Part shown: one piece after another, positions 43,370 through 55,442 of the stretch
Layout: each line of letters begins with the position of its first letter
Position numbering within the stretch: the stretch's first letter is position 1
Assembly: GCF_022662195.1 (NCBI RefSeq)
Contig: NZ_JAKMCS010000003.1
Location: 310,001-374,000 of the forward strand
From: Aestuariivivens insulae
GTDB lineage: Bacteria; Bacteroidota; Bacteroidia; Flavobacteriales; Flavobacteriaceae
Direction of reading: 5' to 3'
DNA length: 64,000 nt
Notes under the pieces: generated by a model
The model's database searches: none
Told to the model about the DNA's origin: nothing
What the model saw: the letters and a program-made list of their open reading frames with translations, nothing else
Position numbers and translations under genes: made by a program

Positions 43370-45250
43370 TTACTGTACTTTTAAAATAAAGGATTCCAAA
43401 GGATGTATTGTAATGGGTATGCTTGCTTGGTCTTTATGAATTGTTAAATTAGAACTATATTGATTGTATAACATATCTTTTAATTGGTATTTACCATGTT
43501 TTAAGCCCCATTTATCAATAAGGCTTTCTGGTAATTTTAGGTTAAAGCTATATTCCTTGTTAGCATCAAAATTGGAGATGATAATGAGTTTTTCTTCATT
43601 GCTCCACCTCACAAAAGATAGCAATTTATCGTTATAGTTTTTGGTGTTTTTACGATTATATGAATGAATATCCCGATATTCCCCAGTTAAAGCAGGGCTC
43701 TGTATGGTAAAGTTTAACAAGCGTTTGTAGAAATCCCTAAGTGCTTTTTCTTCTTCGGTTAATTGTCCGCCATCAAAAGCGCCGTTATTCATCCATCGCT
43801 GATGGGCTGGCACACCAGCATAATCGAAAATAGACGTTCGTGTAGGGTCTCCATATCCGGTTTCTTCAGAGCCATCCTCTCCAACTTCCTGTCCGAAGTA
43901 GACCATGGTAGGCGCTGTTGTAGCAGTCGCCGAAACCACCATTGCCGGCTTGCCTTTTTCTGCTTGTCCAGCAAAATCTGGGCTAGCCAAACGTTGCTCG
44001 TCATGGTTCTCCAGAAAATGCAACATATGGTGTTCAATATCCTTCAAACCTTCAAAAATTGGAGGAATATTATCCGTCTTGCCGTAACCTTGCACCACAT
44101 GCTTTATGGTATCATACAATTGTACTTTATCGTAGAGGTAATCCATTTTCCCTTTTTTAATGTAATCTCTATAAAGCGCTGGATTATAAACTTCGGCCAA
44201 CAAAAAGGTTTCAGGGTTTTTCATTTTAATAGCAGAATTCATATAGCTCCAAAATTCAACAGGCACCATTTCTGCCATATCAAACCGGAAGCCATCAACG
44301 CCTTTTTCCAACCAATACAAGGCTATATCCTTGAATTTTATCCAGGAATTGGGCACGGTTTTATCTTTCCAAAATTCAAAATGTGCTTTGTAGCCTTTGT
44401 TATCGAATCCGGCGGGCAGCTCGTCAAAATCCTTTTTGCCTTCGGGTGACACCCCATAGTTTACTTTTACCGTTTCGTACCAATCCCCCATATTGGGCTG
44501 TGATAACCGCGAACCATTGCCGGTCCATTTTGCGGGGTTTTCATCAAATTTACCATCTATTAATGGATGCTGTTCTCCTCCAAGTGGCAGATAACCTTCT
44601 TCCCATACAGGGACTTTAAACGACGCTTTCGGGTTGTAATAAAAATTGTTGTTGACATGATATGTGACTGAAGTATCGTCCTCTTCACCAAAATCTTTAA
44701 CACCATTGGGTTTGGATATGCTTTTATAATTTCGGGCCACATGGTTAGGTACAATATCTATGATTACTTTTAGTCCGGCATTATGGGTTCGGTCAATAAG
44801 TGCCTGGAATTCTTCCAATCGGTTCTCGACATGAACTGCCAAGTCTGGATTTACATTGTAATAATCTTTTACGGCGTAGGGCGAACCGGCACGTCCTTTA
44901 ACCACATCGGGATCGTCGTTGGAAATACCGTATGCCGTATAGTCCCTAATAACATCATGATGCAACACTCCTGTATACCAAATATGCGTTACCCCTAAAT
45001 CTTTTATTTCTGTTAGGGCCTTATTGGTAAAATCGTTGAATTTTCCAACGCCATTCTCTTCAATAGTGCCCCAAGGCTTATTTGTTGTATTGGTATTTCC
45101 AAACAAACGTGTAAACACCTGATAAACCACTTTCTTTTTCTGGTCGTTTACAGCTAATGTATTTTCAGATGATTGTTTTTGCGCTTTGTTAGCACAACTG
45201 GTTAAGATTAGAAAAACTGTACTAATTAAAACTATAAACTTATTTCTCAT
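43370..45250 (-). CDS. GH13 alpha-amylase-family lipoprotein
   Basis: A 626-residue GH13 enzyme with the lipoprotein leader MRNKFIVLISTVFLILTSC and a basic residue pattern after Cys19 (ANKAQKQ), which favours the periplasmic face. Motifs are KVIIDIVPNHVAR, DGFRFDMAEMVPVEFW (nucleophile Asp), FLLAEVYNP (acid/base Glu) and FLENHDEQRLAS (transition-state Asp). A C-terminal beta domain follows from about residue 535. It starts KKKVVYQVFTRLFGNTNTTN, as in periplasmic amylases of Bacteroidota. Precise bond specificity cannot be read. Confidence 0.93.
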   Translation of the reverse strand: MRNKFIVLISTVFLILTSCANKAQKQSSENTLAVNDQKKKVVYQVFTRLFGNTNTTNKPWGTIEENGVGKFNDFTNKALTEIKDLGVTHIWYTGVLHHDVIRDYTAYGISNDDPDVVKGRAGSPYAVKDYYNVNPDLAVHVENRLEEFQALIDRTHNAGLKVIIDIVPNHVARNYKSISKPNGVKDFGEEDDTSVTYHVNNNFYYNPKASFKVPVWEEGYLPLGGEQHPLIDGKFDENPAKWTGNGSRLSQPNMGDWYETVKVNYGVSPEGKKDFDELPAGFDNKGYKAHFEFWKDKTVPNSWIKFKDIALYWLEKGVDGFRFDMAEMVPVEFWSYMNSAIKMKNPETFLLAEVYNPALYRDYIKKGKMDYLYDKVQLYDTIKHVVQGYGKTDNIPPIFEGLKDIEHHMLHFLENHDEQRLASPDFAGQAEKGKPAMVVSATATTAPTMVYFGQEVGEDGSEETGYGDPTRTSIFDYAGVPAHQRWMNNGAFDGGQLTEEEKALRDFYKRLLNFTIQSPALTGEYRDIHSYNRKNTKNYNDKLLSFVRWSNEEKLIIISNFDANKEYSFNLKLPESLIDKWGLKHGKYQLKDMLYNQYSSNLTIHKDQASIPITIHPLESFILKVQ

Positions 45251-45366
45251 ATTTAATCAACAATAAAAAATTTCTTGAAACGAACTATCACAGAGGCAGA
45301 GTCATAGAGATATTTCGCTCGCTTCATTTTAACCTTTATAAGCCAAAAACCGAAATTCTCTTATTT

Positions 45367-45440
45367 AGATTCCCGTTTTATTCATATATACATATTCTTA
45401 AATTTTTGTATTCATGAATCTTCGATTTCACGGGAATGAC
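45367..45440. repeat. Intergenic inverted repeat, GATTCCCG...CGGGAATGACA
   Basis: AGATTCCCGT at the left and TTCACGGGAATGACA at the right can pair, with a second symmetric segment (TTCATATATACATA and TATTCATGAAT) inside. It is the same kind of repeat as at 27689-27741. It lies in the 194-bp gap between two alpha-glucan genes and ends just before the stop of the esterase gene. Confidence 0.6.
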
Positions 45441-45444
45441 AATT

Positions 45445-46656
45445 TCAACGGACACCCAGAGGCATAGCCTCGAGGAATTCTTTTCGATTAAACAGCCATT
45501 CTATGGCCTTTTTAAACTCAGCTTTCCAAAAGGACTCATTGTGCATTCCTGCTTCTATGATCTCGATATCCAAATGGTATTCTGGAAAATTGTTCATGCT
45601 TAACAAGAGTTCCATCTTACGCACGTTTTCAATCGTATCTTCCCCTTCCTTTCCTCCAACTAAATAGTACACTTTAGAATCACTTAAATTGGCATGTTGT
45701 TTTGTAAATTCAAAACAGTCTTCGGCATACCAAAATGAAGGCGAAAAAACTGCAGCTTTCCCAAAAAAATCTGGATATTTAAAAAACGCATAGTGTGATA
45801 TTAAGCCTCCCATAGACGAGCCCATAATGGCTGTGTCTTCTCTGTCCGGTTTCGTTCTATATGCTTTATCGATTGCTGGTTTTAGTGTACTTACTAAGAA
45901 ATCGACATAGGCTTCGCCTTCCCCTTTTCCATATTTTACATTATCCCATGGTGAATACTCGCTTAACCGTGTATCTCCGCCATGGTCTATAGCCACAACT
46001 ATTAAACTAAAATGGTTTTCGTTATAGAGTTTGTTTAAGGTTTCATCGACTTCCCATTCACCACTAAACGATGTTTTTAAATCGAAAACATTTTGCCCGT
46101 CTTGCATGTATAACACAGGATAGCTTAGATTTGACGTTTCGTAATTTGGCGGTAAATAAACACTAACTTTTCTTGTTCTTTTTAATTGTGGCATAGCAAA
46201 TGCCTCATCAAATACATGCACATTATTTAAAGCTGTCGACGGCCTTTCGTCTTGTGCTTTGCTGTTCCAATTTGATATATTTATAGCAACCGTTTCATTT
46301 TTATTAGTAAACGTGTAGCTTCTATTTTCAATGGGGTTACCATCTAATTGACATTCTACGGTTTCCCAACTTCCATTAGTAAATTTAAAGTTTATAAACT
46401 CCCGATATTTGGGAATGGTAATACGGTATTGTTTGCTCTCTTTCTTTAATTTGAATTGTTCACGGCCGCCAGACCAACCTTCAAAATCGCCCGACAGATA
46501 AATATCTGAACTAAAATCGTGGTCTTCAGGCAAGTCTTTTATGATAAAGGTGACCTCCTCATTGCCCAAGATTGGATTCTCTGAATCGGTATTTTTTTCT
46601 TTTTTACAGGAAAAAAATACCGTTATTATGAATGCAACAATGCCAAGTGGTTTCAT
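45445..46656 (-). CDS. Esterase-fold lipoprotein with a CBM20-like N-terminal domain
   Basis: A 403-residue lipoprotein with the leader MKPLGIVAFIITVFFSC (Cys17). Residues about 33-130 (VTFIIKDLPEDHDFSSDIYL, GDFEGWSGG, FKFTNGSWETVECQ, YTFTNKNETVAINISNW) look like a starch-binding CBM20/CBM48-type beta-sandwich. Residues about 160-395 are an esterase-D/PF00756 alpha/beta hydrolase with ILYMQDGQNVFD-like strand SYPVLYMQDGQNVFD, nucleophile Ser in IMGSSMGGLISHYA and His in IEAGMHNESFWKAEF. The position inside the alpha-glucan locus suggests action on substituted glucans or glucosides; the reaction is unproven. Confidence 0.88.
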   Translation of the reverse strand: MKPLGIVAFIITVFFSCKKEKNTDSENPILGNEEVTFIIKDLPEDHDFSSDIYLSGDFEGWSGGREQFKLKKESKQYRITIPKYREFINFKFTNGSWETVECQLDGNPIENRSYTFTNKNETVAINISNWNSKAQDERPSTALNNVHVFDEAFAMPQLKRTRKVSVYLPPNYETSNLSYPVLYMQDGQNVFDLKTSFSGEWEVDETLNKLYNENHFSLIVVAIDHGGDTRLSEYSPWDNVKYGKGEGEAYVDFLVSTLKPAIDKAYRTKPDREDTAIMGSSMGGLISHYAFFKYPDFFGKAAVFSPSFWYAEDCFEFTKQHANLSDSKVYYLVGGKEGEDTIENVRKMELLLSMNNFPEYHLDIEIIEAGMHNESFWKAEFKKAIEWLFNRKEFLEAMPLGVR

Positions 46657-46738
46657 ATATGGAGCTCTCTAGATCGTTGGGTATTAGATTTAATTTACTT
46701 ATTGGTATACTTTTTTAAAACCTGTGAGGTCTTTGTTT

Positions 46739-48694
46739 CTATAATTTTGTTGTTAGAATAAGGCTGCCTTGCTCTTCAAGTCTCAAGCTATCTTTCCAAC
46801 CCACACGTTCACCATTAATAATATTGATTAACTTTTTACCATATAACCCTACTTCATTAAACCTATCCAAATTCAAAGTCACTGGTTCAATATTTTTATT
46901 AATGATGTGTACCACGGTTTCATCACCATATACCCTAAACAGTACATATACCCCATTTTTAGGCGCAAAATGAATGGTTTCTCCTTTATGGATAGCTTCA
47001 CTATCCTTCCTGTAATGCAACACTCTTTTTAGAAACGACTGCATGTCTTTTTGGGCTTCGGTTAATCCCTCTCCCGTAAAAGCATTAATAGCATCGCCAG
47101 TCCAGCCACCAGGGAAATCGGTACGAATTAAACCATGGTCTCCCGGTTTTTTAAAATCGTTCATTAAAATTTCAGTGCCATAGTATATTTGTGGAATCCT
47201 GGGAAGTGTTAACATGTAACTTAAAGCCATTTTAGTATTTACAATATCACCATGTAATTGGGTAAAAATACGACTCATATCGTGGTTATCGGGAAATATC
47301 AATATATCCTTGGGCGAGGCATAGGAAAAATCGTTTGCCAGACCTTCATACATTTTAATCAATCCTCTATCAAAGGCCTCATCTTCATTTAATGCCTGAA
47401 CAATATTGGATTGCATCGCAAAATCCATGGTTGATTTAAGATTAGAATCATAACCATCCTTATTTGCATGGCCTTCTTGCCAATACGCTATAAGCAACGG
47501 ATTATAACTCCATTCTTCGCCAACAATGCTAAAGTTAGGATACTCTTCCATAATTGCACCTGCCCAGTTACTCAAAAAGGTTTTATCTGAATAGGGGTAA
47601 GTGTCTTGACGAATACCATTGAGCTGTAAGGTTTCTATCCACCATATACTGTTTTGTATAAGGTAGTTGGCCATAAATGGATTTTGTTGGTTTAAATCGG
47701 GCATTTCAGAAACAAACCAGCCTCCAGTTTCTAATTTTTTATCGACTTTTGAAGCATAAGGGTCTTGGTTGGTAGTTCTTCGGTGATTAGTGATTATTGG
47801 GCGCCCTTCTTTTTCAAACGCTTCTTGATAGCTTATCCAATCTTTAAACGGTAAATCTTTCATCCACCAATGTTCCAATCCACAATGGTTAACCACTTGG
47901 TCCATAACGTGCTTCATCCCTCTCTCATGCAATTGATGGGATAGTTCTTTATATTCTGCCAAAGTCCCAATCCGTGGATCCACTTCATAAAAATTGGTCA
48001 TAGCATAGCCATGGTAAGACCCTTTAGGCATATCGTTAGTCAATAAAGGGCAGGGCCAAACAGCTGTAAAACCTAAGTCTTCTATATAATCTAAATGATT
48101 GGTTATACCCTCTATATCTCCACCGTGGCGGGCATAATCATGCGCTCTATCGATACTTTTTTCTTTTAACGTTTCTACTATATCATTACTTGGGTTGGCA
48201 TTGGCAAATCGGTCTGGGGTAATTAAATAAATCACATCGCTACTATCAAAGCCCTTGTAATCCTCGGCTGGTTTTTCCCTGGATTTTAATTCATAAGTAT
48301 AAACTAAATCGGTTTTATTGTTTTGTTTGAATGTGATATTAAATTTTCCCGCTTTGGCAGCACTATCAATGTCGAGATCGATAAACAAATAATTAGGACT
48401 ATCGGCTTTATGGACTTTTTTGATAGTTACTCCCGGATATGACATGCTCGGAAGGGCTTCTGAAATATTAGTGTGTTTTACCAGTAGCTGTAATTGCGAC
48501 TTCTTAAACCCTACCCACCAATTGGGAGGCTCGACACGTTGAATGTCTTGCCTTTCTGTAATGGTTATTTCTGCTTTTTCACTTGGAGCTTCCTTATCTT
48601 CACCTTCTTTACAGGACACGTTGAGCAAGATAAACCCCAATATTAGGCTAATAACAAAAGGATATGGTAATCTTTGGTTTCTGAAATACTTCAT
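46739..48694 (-). CDS. GH13 cyclomaltodextrinase/neopullulanase-like lipoprotein (SusA/SusG role)
   Basis: A 651-residue GH13 enzyme. The lipoprotein Cys is in ILLNVSCKEGEDKEAPSE; the acidic residues after Cys may favour surface export. Residues about 50-135 (VEPPNWWVGFKKSQLQLLV...) are the N-terminal cyclomaltodextrinase domain. The barrel has ADYKGFDSSDVIYLITPDRFAN, VMDQVVNHCG, NGIRQDTYPYSD (nucleophile Asp), SIVGEEWSYN (acid/base Glu) and IFPDNHDMSR (third Asp), then a beta C-terminal domain. It would release maltose or small dextrins. The GH97 gene lies 10 bp upstream. Confidence 0.93.
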   Translation of the reverse strand: MKYFRNQRLPYPFVISLILGFILLNVSCKEGEDKEAPSEKAEITITERQDIQRVEPPNWWVGFKKSQLQLLVKHTNISEALPSMSYPGVTIKKVHKADSPNYLFIDLDIDSAAKAGKFNITFKQNNKTDLVYTYELKSREKPAEDYKGFDSSDVIYLITPDRFANANPSNDIVETLKEKSIDRAHDYARHGGDIEGITNHLDYIEDLGFTAVWPCPLLTNDMPKGSYHGYAMTNFYEVDPRIGTLAEYKELSHQLHERGMKHVMDQVVNHCGLEHWWMKDLPFKDWISYQEAFEKEGRPIITNHRRTTNQDPYASKVDKKLETGGWFVSEMPDLNQQNPFMANYLIQNSIWWIETLQLNGIRQDTYPYSDKTFLSNWAGAIMEEYPNFSIVGEEWSYNPLLIAYWQEGHANKDGYDSNLKSTMDFAMQSNIVQALNEDEAFDRGLIKMYEGLANDFSYASPKDILIFPDNHDMSRIFTQLHGDIVNTKMALSYMLTLPRIPQIYYGTEILMNDFKKPGDHGLIRTDFPGGWTGDAINAFTGEGLTEAQKDMQSFLKRVLHYRKDSEAIHKGETIHFAPKNGVYVLFRVYGDETVVHIINKNIEPVTLNLDRFNEVGLYGKKLINIINGERVGWKDSLRLEEQGSLILTTKL

Positions 48695-48704
48695 TGTATT
48701 TATT

Positions 48705-50882
<2,178 letters not shown>

Positions 50883-50890
50883 TTAATAAT

Positions 50891-51040
50891 ACCCTTCCGA
50901 CTTTAAACTCTTGATTGAGTTTAAAGCCACCTTCCCTTAAAAAGGGAAGGAGCTATGTTTGTTGATGTATTCTACCTCTCCTCCTTATAAAGGAGGAGTG
51001 GCTTCGGTTTCATTTAAGAAACCGAAGACGAGGAGGTTTT
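50891..51040 (-). repeat. Intergenic hairpin repeats, A/B unit pair in reverse orientation
   Basis: The B unit (50891-50955) has the stem CTTTAAACTC/GAGTTTAAAG (50901-50910 and 50917-50926, 6-nt loop). The A unit (50972-51040) has the stem TTCGGTTTC/GAAACCGAA (51003-51011 and 51018-51026, 6-nt loop) between the conserved CCTCGTC and GCCACTCCTCCTT flanks on the minus strand. It is the same family as at 16.4-17.3 kb, inserted between the GH97 and GH65 genes. Confidence 0.85.
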
Positions 51041-51077
51041 AATGATGCTCAAAAATGTTTTCTCATGCGCTAAAAAA

Positions 51078-53384
51078 TTATACGGTAACCAAACTGTTAG
51101 GTTCAATGGTGACCAATTTATCGTTAACTAATAATTGTAATGATGCACCGCTCTCCAACTCAAAATTGATTTTATCTTGACAAACGTTTACCTTAAGGAT
51201 ATATCCCCTATAGTTCACCTTAAAGGAATAGGCCTCCCATTGTGTTGGGATTTTAGGCGTAAACGACAACGTATTATTTTTAATTCGCATGCCACCAAAA
51301 CCTTCTACAATGCTCATCCATGTTCCTGCCATTGAGGTAATATGAAGACCTTCGTGAACTTCGTGGTTATAATCGTCTAAATCCAACCTCGAGGTACGCA
51401 AATAGAAGGTATAGGCCTGGTCCATTCTATCTAATTTCGCCGCTTGGATACTATGCACACAAGGCGACAAAGAACTTTCGTGAACGGTGAAAGGCTCATA
51501 AAAATCAAAATGACGCTCTATTTCTTCCACAGTGAACTGGTCTTCAAAAAAGTAAAGTCCTTGAAGCGTATCGGCCTGCTTTATGTATGGTGAGCGCAGA
51601 ATACGGTCCCAGCTCCATTTTTGGTTTATGGGCCTTTCGGTTTTTGGTAAATCGGCTACCGTAATGAGTTCTTTATCTAAAAATCCATCCTGCTGTAAAT
51701 AAACTTGGTGTTTTTCAGAATAGGGGAAATACATATTATCTGCAACGGCTTTCCAAAGCGCTACTTCCTTTGGGGTAAGTTTTACCTTTTTGGTTATCCT
51801 AGAGAAATCTGAAGGATATTCAGTTTCAATCTTATCTAAATTCTCAATGGTATAGTTAATACACCATTGTGCCAAATAGTTGGTGTACCAATTATTGTTT
51901 ACATTGTTTTCGTATTCGTTTGGCCCGGTTACTCCTAAGATAACATACTGCTTTTTATCATTTGAATAAGTGGCTCGTTGTTGCCAAAAACGGGCTATGC
52001 CTATAAGCACTTCCAGTCCTTTTTCTGGAACATAACTATAATCGCCTGTATAACGATGGTAATTAAAAATAGCAAAGGCAATGGCTCCATTTCTATGAAT
52101 TTCTTCAAATGTAATTTCCCATTCGTTATGGCACTCTTCACCATTCATCGTTACCATAGGGTATAGTGCCGCTCCATTAGTAAATCCTAATTTCTCAGCA
52201 TTTTCTATGGCTTTATCTAAATGGTTGTAGCGGTACTCCAAAAGCGTTCTTGCCACTTTTTGGTCTTTGGTCGCCATATAAAAGGGTATACAATAGGCTT
52301 CGGTATCCCAATAGGTACTCCCTCCATATTTTTCACCTGTAAACCCTTTAGGGCCTATGTTTAATCTGGAATCTTTTCCTAGATAGGTTTGATTTAACTG
52401 AAAGATATTAAAGCGAATGCCCTGCTGTGCCTTTTCGTCGCCCGAGATGGTAATGTCGGACATGCTCCAAATGCTTGCCCATGCTTGTTTTTGGCTTTCT
52501 AACAATTGGTCGAACCCTTTTTCCGTGGCATTTTTCAAAACCTGCTTAGCGGCTTCTACCAATTTGGTCTTATCATGGTTTCTATCAACCGTATAGCCTC
52601 CAAACTTTTGTATGGTAAAACACTCGCCTTGCTTTGCTGGATAATGATAAGCAAATGCCACTGTTTTTTCTGTTGTTTTAATTTCGGGCTGTATCTCTAA
52701 TTGTTTGTTATTGGCAAATACCATGGCCTCCATAAAGGTACAGGTATGAAATTCTGTTTTCATGGTTTTGGCCTCGATAAATCCTTGATTAGTCCCATGA
52801 CTAACCTTTAGGGTATTCCAGAATTTATCGTCCCAATTGGTATCTTCATTGGTAATACCAGAATCTAAATAGGGTTCAAAAACAATATCTGCATCCGAGT
52901 TTATTGGAGTAACTTCATAGTTAATAGCCCCAAGTTCATCTAAATCCAAACTTAAAAAACGCTTTGTGCTTACCTGAACTTGTATGTTATTCTGAAGTGT
53001 GGCCGTAAAGCTTCTAGATAACCAACCTTCTTTCATGTTAAGTTCTCTCCTAAAGTTTTTTACGGTTTTACATGCATATAAATCTAAAGTTTCGCCATTT
53101 ACCGTCACATTAACCCCAATCCAATTAGGCGCGTTAAGCACTTTGGCAAAATATTCTGGATAGCCGTTTTTCCACCAGCCTACACGTGTTTTATCTGGAT
53201 AGTAAACCCCTGCTATATAGCTTCCTTGAAAGCTTGGTCCAGAATAGTGCTCTTCAAAATTGGCACGTTGCCCCATAGCACCATTACCGATACTGAATAG
53301 GCTCTCGGAAGACTTGACGCGATTAGTGTCAAAGCCTTCTTCGATAATAGACCAATTATCTGGTTTTATATAATCTTGATTCAT
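51078..53384 (-). CDS. GH65 maltose phosphorylase
   Basis: A 768-residue cytoplasmic glycoside hydrolase family 65 phosphorylase. It has the N-terminal SIGNGAMGQRANFEEHYSG and SFQGSYIAGVYYPDKTRVGWWKNGYPEYF, the barrel motif YWDTEAYCIPFY and the catalytic Glu490 in GVTGPNEYENNV. A C-terminal beta domain starts near residue 700. It splits maltose with inorganic phosphate into glucose and beta-glucose-1-phosphate. The beta-phosphoglucomutase gene overlaps its start by 29 bp, which supports maltose (or another alpha-glucobiose giving beta-Glc-1-P) as substrate; trehalose or kojibiose specificity cannot be fully excluded. Confidence 0.94.
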   Translation of the reverse strand: MNQDYIKPDNWSIIEEGFDTNRVKSSESLFSIGNGAMGQRANFEEHYSGPSFQGSYIAGVYYPDKTRVGWWKNGYPEYFAKVLNAPNWIGVNVTVNGETLDLYACKTVKNFRRELNMKEGWLSRSFTATLQNNIQVQVSTKRFLSLDLDELGAINYEVTPINSDADIVFEPYLDSGITNEDTNWDDKFWNTLKVSHGTNQGFIEAKTMKTEFHTCTFMEAMVFANNKQLEIQPEIKTTEKTVAFAYHYPAKQGECFTIQKFGGYTVDRNHDKTKLVEAAKQVLKNATEKGFDQLLESQKQAWASIWSMSDITISGDEKAQQGIRFNIFQLNQTYLGKDSRLNIGPKGFTGEKYGGSTYWDTEAYCIPFYMATKDQKVARTLLEYRYNHLDKAIENAEKLGFTNGAALYPMVTMNGEECHNEWEITFEEIHRNGAIAFAIFNYHRYTGDYSYVPEKGLEVLIGIARFWQQRATYSNDKKQYVILGVTGPNEYENNVNNNWYTNYLAQWCINYTIENLDKIETEYPSDFSRITKKVKLTPKEVALWKAVADNMYFPYSEKHQVYLQQDGFLDKELITVADLPKTERPINQKWSWDRILRSPYIKQADTLQGLYFFEDQFTVEEIERHFDFYEPFTVHESSLSPCVHSIQAAKLDRMDQAYTFYLRTSRLDLDDYNHEVHEGLHITSMAGTWMSIVEGFGGMRIKNNTLSFTPKIPTQWEAYSFKVNYRGYILKVNVCQDKINFELESGASLQLLVNDKLVTIEPNSLVTV

Positions 53385-54054
53385 TATTATTTTTTCTTTT
53401 GTCTGAAATAAACTGAGAGAAGAAATTTTCTGGTATTTCAGTTAAATTGTTAAAATTATAATCTGCTTCATTAAGCGTTTCTTTGTCGCCAACTCCTATG
53501 GAAATCATGTTGGCTTGGTTTGCCGCTTCAATCCCTGCAATGGCGTCTTCAAAAACAATACATTGTTCTGGCTGTAGGTTTAATTGTTTTGCCCCTATGA
53601 GAAAAACTTCGGGATCTGGCTTGGCTTTAGACACACTGTTACCGTCTACAATTCCAGAAAAGCGATGCAATAAATTAACTTGCTTAAGTATTAACGTTGC
53701 ATTCTTACTGGCAGAACCCAGCACATATTTAATTCCTAAATCGTCTAAAGTATCCAAAAGCCCATTAACGCCTGGCAGAATTTCCTCTGGTCCCATTTTA
53801 GTGATATAGCCTAAGTAATCTTCATTTTTACTCACTAAAATCTCTTGCTTTTTTGCTTCTGGCAGCTCTAAGTTGCCAATCTCCAGGAGAATCTCTAAAG
53901 ACCTTACCCTACTAACCCCTTTTAACAGTTCGTTATGGGTTTCGGTAAAGGCTATCCCTAAATCGTCAGCAAGGTTTTTCCATGCTAAAAAGTGATATTT
54001 TGCGGTATCTACAATCACCCCATCTAAATCGAATATGACTCCTATCTTGTTCAT
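53356..54054 (-). CDS. pgmB: Beta-phosphoglucomutase
   Basis: A 232-residue HAD-superfamily mutase that converts beta-glucose-1-phosphate into glucose-6-phosphate. The nucleophile and acid/base are Asp9 and Asp11 in IFDLDGVIVDTAKYH. LLKGVSRVRSLEILLE belongs to the cap domain, with GSASKNA as the Thr/Ser motif, KAKPDPEVFL as the Lys motif and VFEDAIAGIEAA as the acidic metal motif. It overlaps the GH65 gene by 29 bp and follows the MFS gene by 6 bp, so the three are one transcription unit: uptake, phosphorolysis, isomerisation. Confidence 0.96.
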   Translation of the reverse strand: MNKIGVIFDLDGVIVDTAKYHFLAWKNLADDLGIAFTETHNELLKGVSRVRSLEILLEIGNLELPEAKKQEILVSKNEDYLGYITKMGPEEILPGVNGLLDTLDDLGIKYVLGSASKNATLILKQVNLLHRFSGIVDGNSVSKAKPDPEVFLIGAKQLNLQPEQCIVFEDAIAGIEAANQANMISIGVGDKETLNEADYNFNNLTEIPENFFSQFISDKRKNNNESRLYKTR

Positions 54055-54060
54055 TTTTTT

Positions 54061-55416
54061 TTATTGAATTATATCGTCTACATCCTTAACCTTAAACACT
54101 AAGGATGCAGCAATTAAAAAACTAACGCCACTCATTACTAAAGCGAATATGGCATGGTTTCCATAGGCATATTTAACTAGCGGCCCACCTATTAAGGCGT
54201 TAATGATTTGAGGGATTACAATGAAGAAATTAAATATTCCCATATATACTCCCATTTTCTTTGGCGAAATTGATCCTGCCAAAATAGCATAAGGCATAGC
54301 CAAAATACTTGCCCATGCAACACCAACTCCAATCATGGATAGAATCAACCAATTTTTATCTGGCATGATGTAGATAGACAGTAATCCTAAACCACCTATT
54401 ATAAGAGAAATTGAATGTGTTTTTTTACGTCCTACTTTCTTCGCTATATATGGCAATGCAAAAGCGTAAAATGCAGAAACGAAATTGTAAACCCCAAATA
54501 AGATACCCACCCAGTCGCCAGCATTTTGATAGCTTCCACTGCTACTATCGGTATGTGGCAAACCATAAATATGTTGAGCAATTGCAGGGGTTGCAAAAAC
54601 CCACATACCAAAAAGACCAAACCAGGAAAAAAATTGAACCCAAGCCAATTGGCGCATGGTGGCTGGCATTTTTTTGAAGTCGTCAAAAATATCCAACAAG
54701 TTCGATGTTTCTTTTTCCTCTTTTAATTCGGCGTTTGAATCTGATTGGTTTTCCTCGAAACCAGCAAGCTCTTCAGGAGAATACTCCTTAGTGGTAGTAA
54801 GTGTAACAAGGATTGATCCCACTAAGACAATAGCACCAATTATAAAAGATAAAATTAAATTAAAAGGAACTGTGCCTTCGGTAGTTTCATTTGATACTCC
54901 AAACCAATTGGTAAGCACATATGGCAACCATGAACCTAATACAGCGCCAAACCCTATAAGCGCAGTTTGTACACTAAAACCTAAAGTTCGTTGGTCTGTC
55001 CTCAAATTATCCCCTACCAAAGCACGAAATGGTTCCATGGCAATATTGAACGAGGCATCCATAATCATGAGCATGCCTGCTCCCACCCAAAGGGCTGGTA
55101 AAAAAGCTATAAAAATATCTGCTTGAGGTAAAAATACTAAACCAATAGATGCTAGAATAGCTCCTACTAAGAAGTATGGTTTGCGTCTCCCAAATCTGCT
55201 CCAAGTTTTATCACTGTAATGCCCAATAACTGGTTGAACAATTAGTCCCATTAGCGGGGCTATTATCCAAAACCATGACAGTTCATGAACATCGGCTCCG
55301 AAAATTTGAAGTATTCTACTTGCGTTGGCATTTTGAAGGGCGAAACCCATCTGAATTCCCAGAAACCCAAAACTCATGTTCCAGATTTCCCAGAAACTTA
55401 ATCTACGCTTTTCCAT
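54061..55416 (-). CDS. MFS sugar transporter, SLC45/GPH type (maltose import)
   Basis: A 451-residue integral membrane protein with about 12 hydrophobic segments. It starts LSFWEIWNMSFGFLGIQMGFALQNANASRILQ. The loop 2-3 signature appears as GHYSDKTWSRFGRRKPYFLVG. A long hydrophilic acidic loop (about 215-240, ESNAELKEEKE type) splits the two halves. The sequence type is that of the sucrose/maltose-proton symporters found in Bacteroidota alpha-glucan loci. Together with the downstream pgmB and GH65 genes, this makes maltose the likely cargo; the proton-coupling is inferred from the family. Confidence 0.92.
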   Translation of the reverse strand: MEKRRLSFWEIWNMSFGFLGIQMGFALQNANASRILQIFGADVHELSWFWIIAPLMGLIVQPVIGHYSDKTWSRFGRRKPYFLVGAILASIGLVFLPQADIFIAFLPALWVGAGMLMIMDASFNIAMEPFRALVGDNLRTDQRTLGFSVQTALIGFGAVLGSWLPYVLTNWFGVSNETTEGTVPFNLILSFIIGAIVLVGSILVTLTTTKEYSPEELAGFEENQSDSNAELKEEKETSNLLDIFDDFKKMPATMRQLAWVQFFSWFGLFGMWVFATPAIAQHIYGLPHTDSSSGSYQNAGDWVGILFGVYNFVSAFYAFALPYIAKKVGRKKTHSISLIIGGLGLLSIYIMPDKNWLILSMIGVGVAWASILAMPYAILAGSISPKKMGVYMGIFNFFIVIPQIINALIGGPLVKYAYGNHAIFALVMSGVSFLIAASLVFKVKDVDDIIQ

Positions 55417-55442
55417 TAAATAGTATATTTTAATTAATACTA

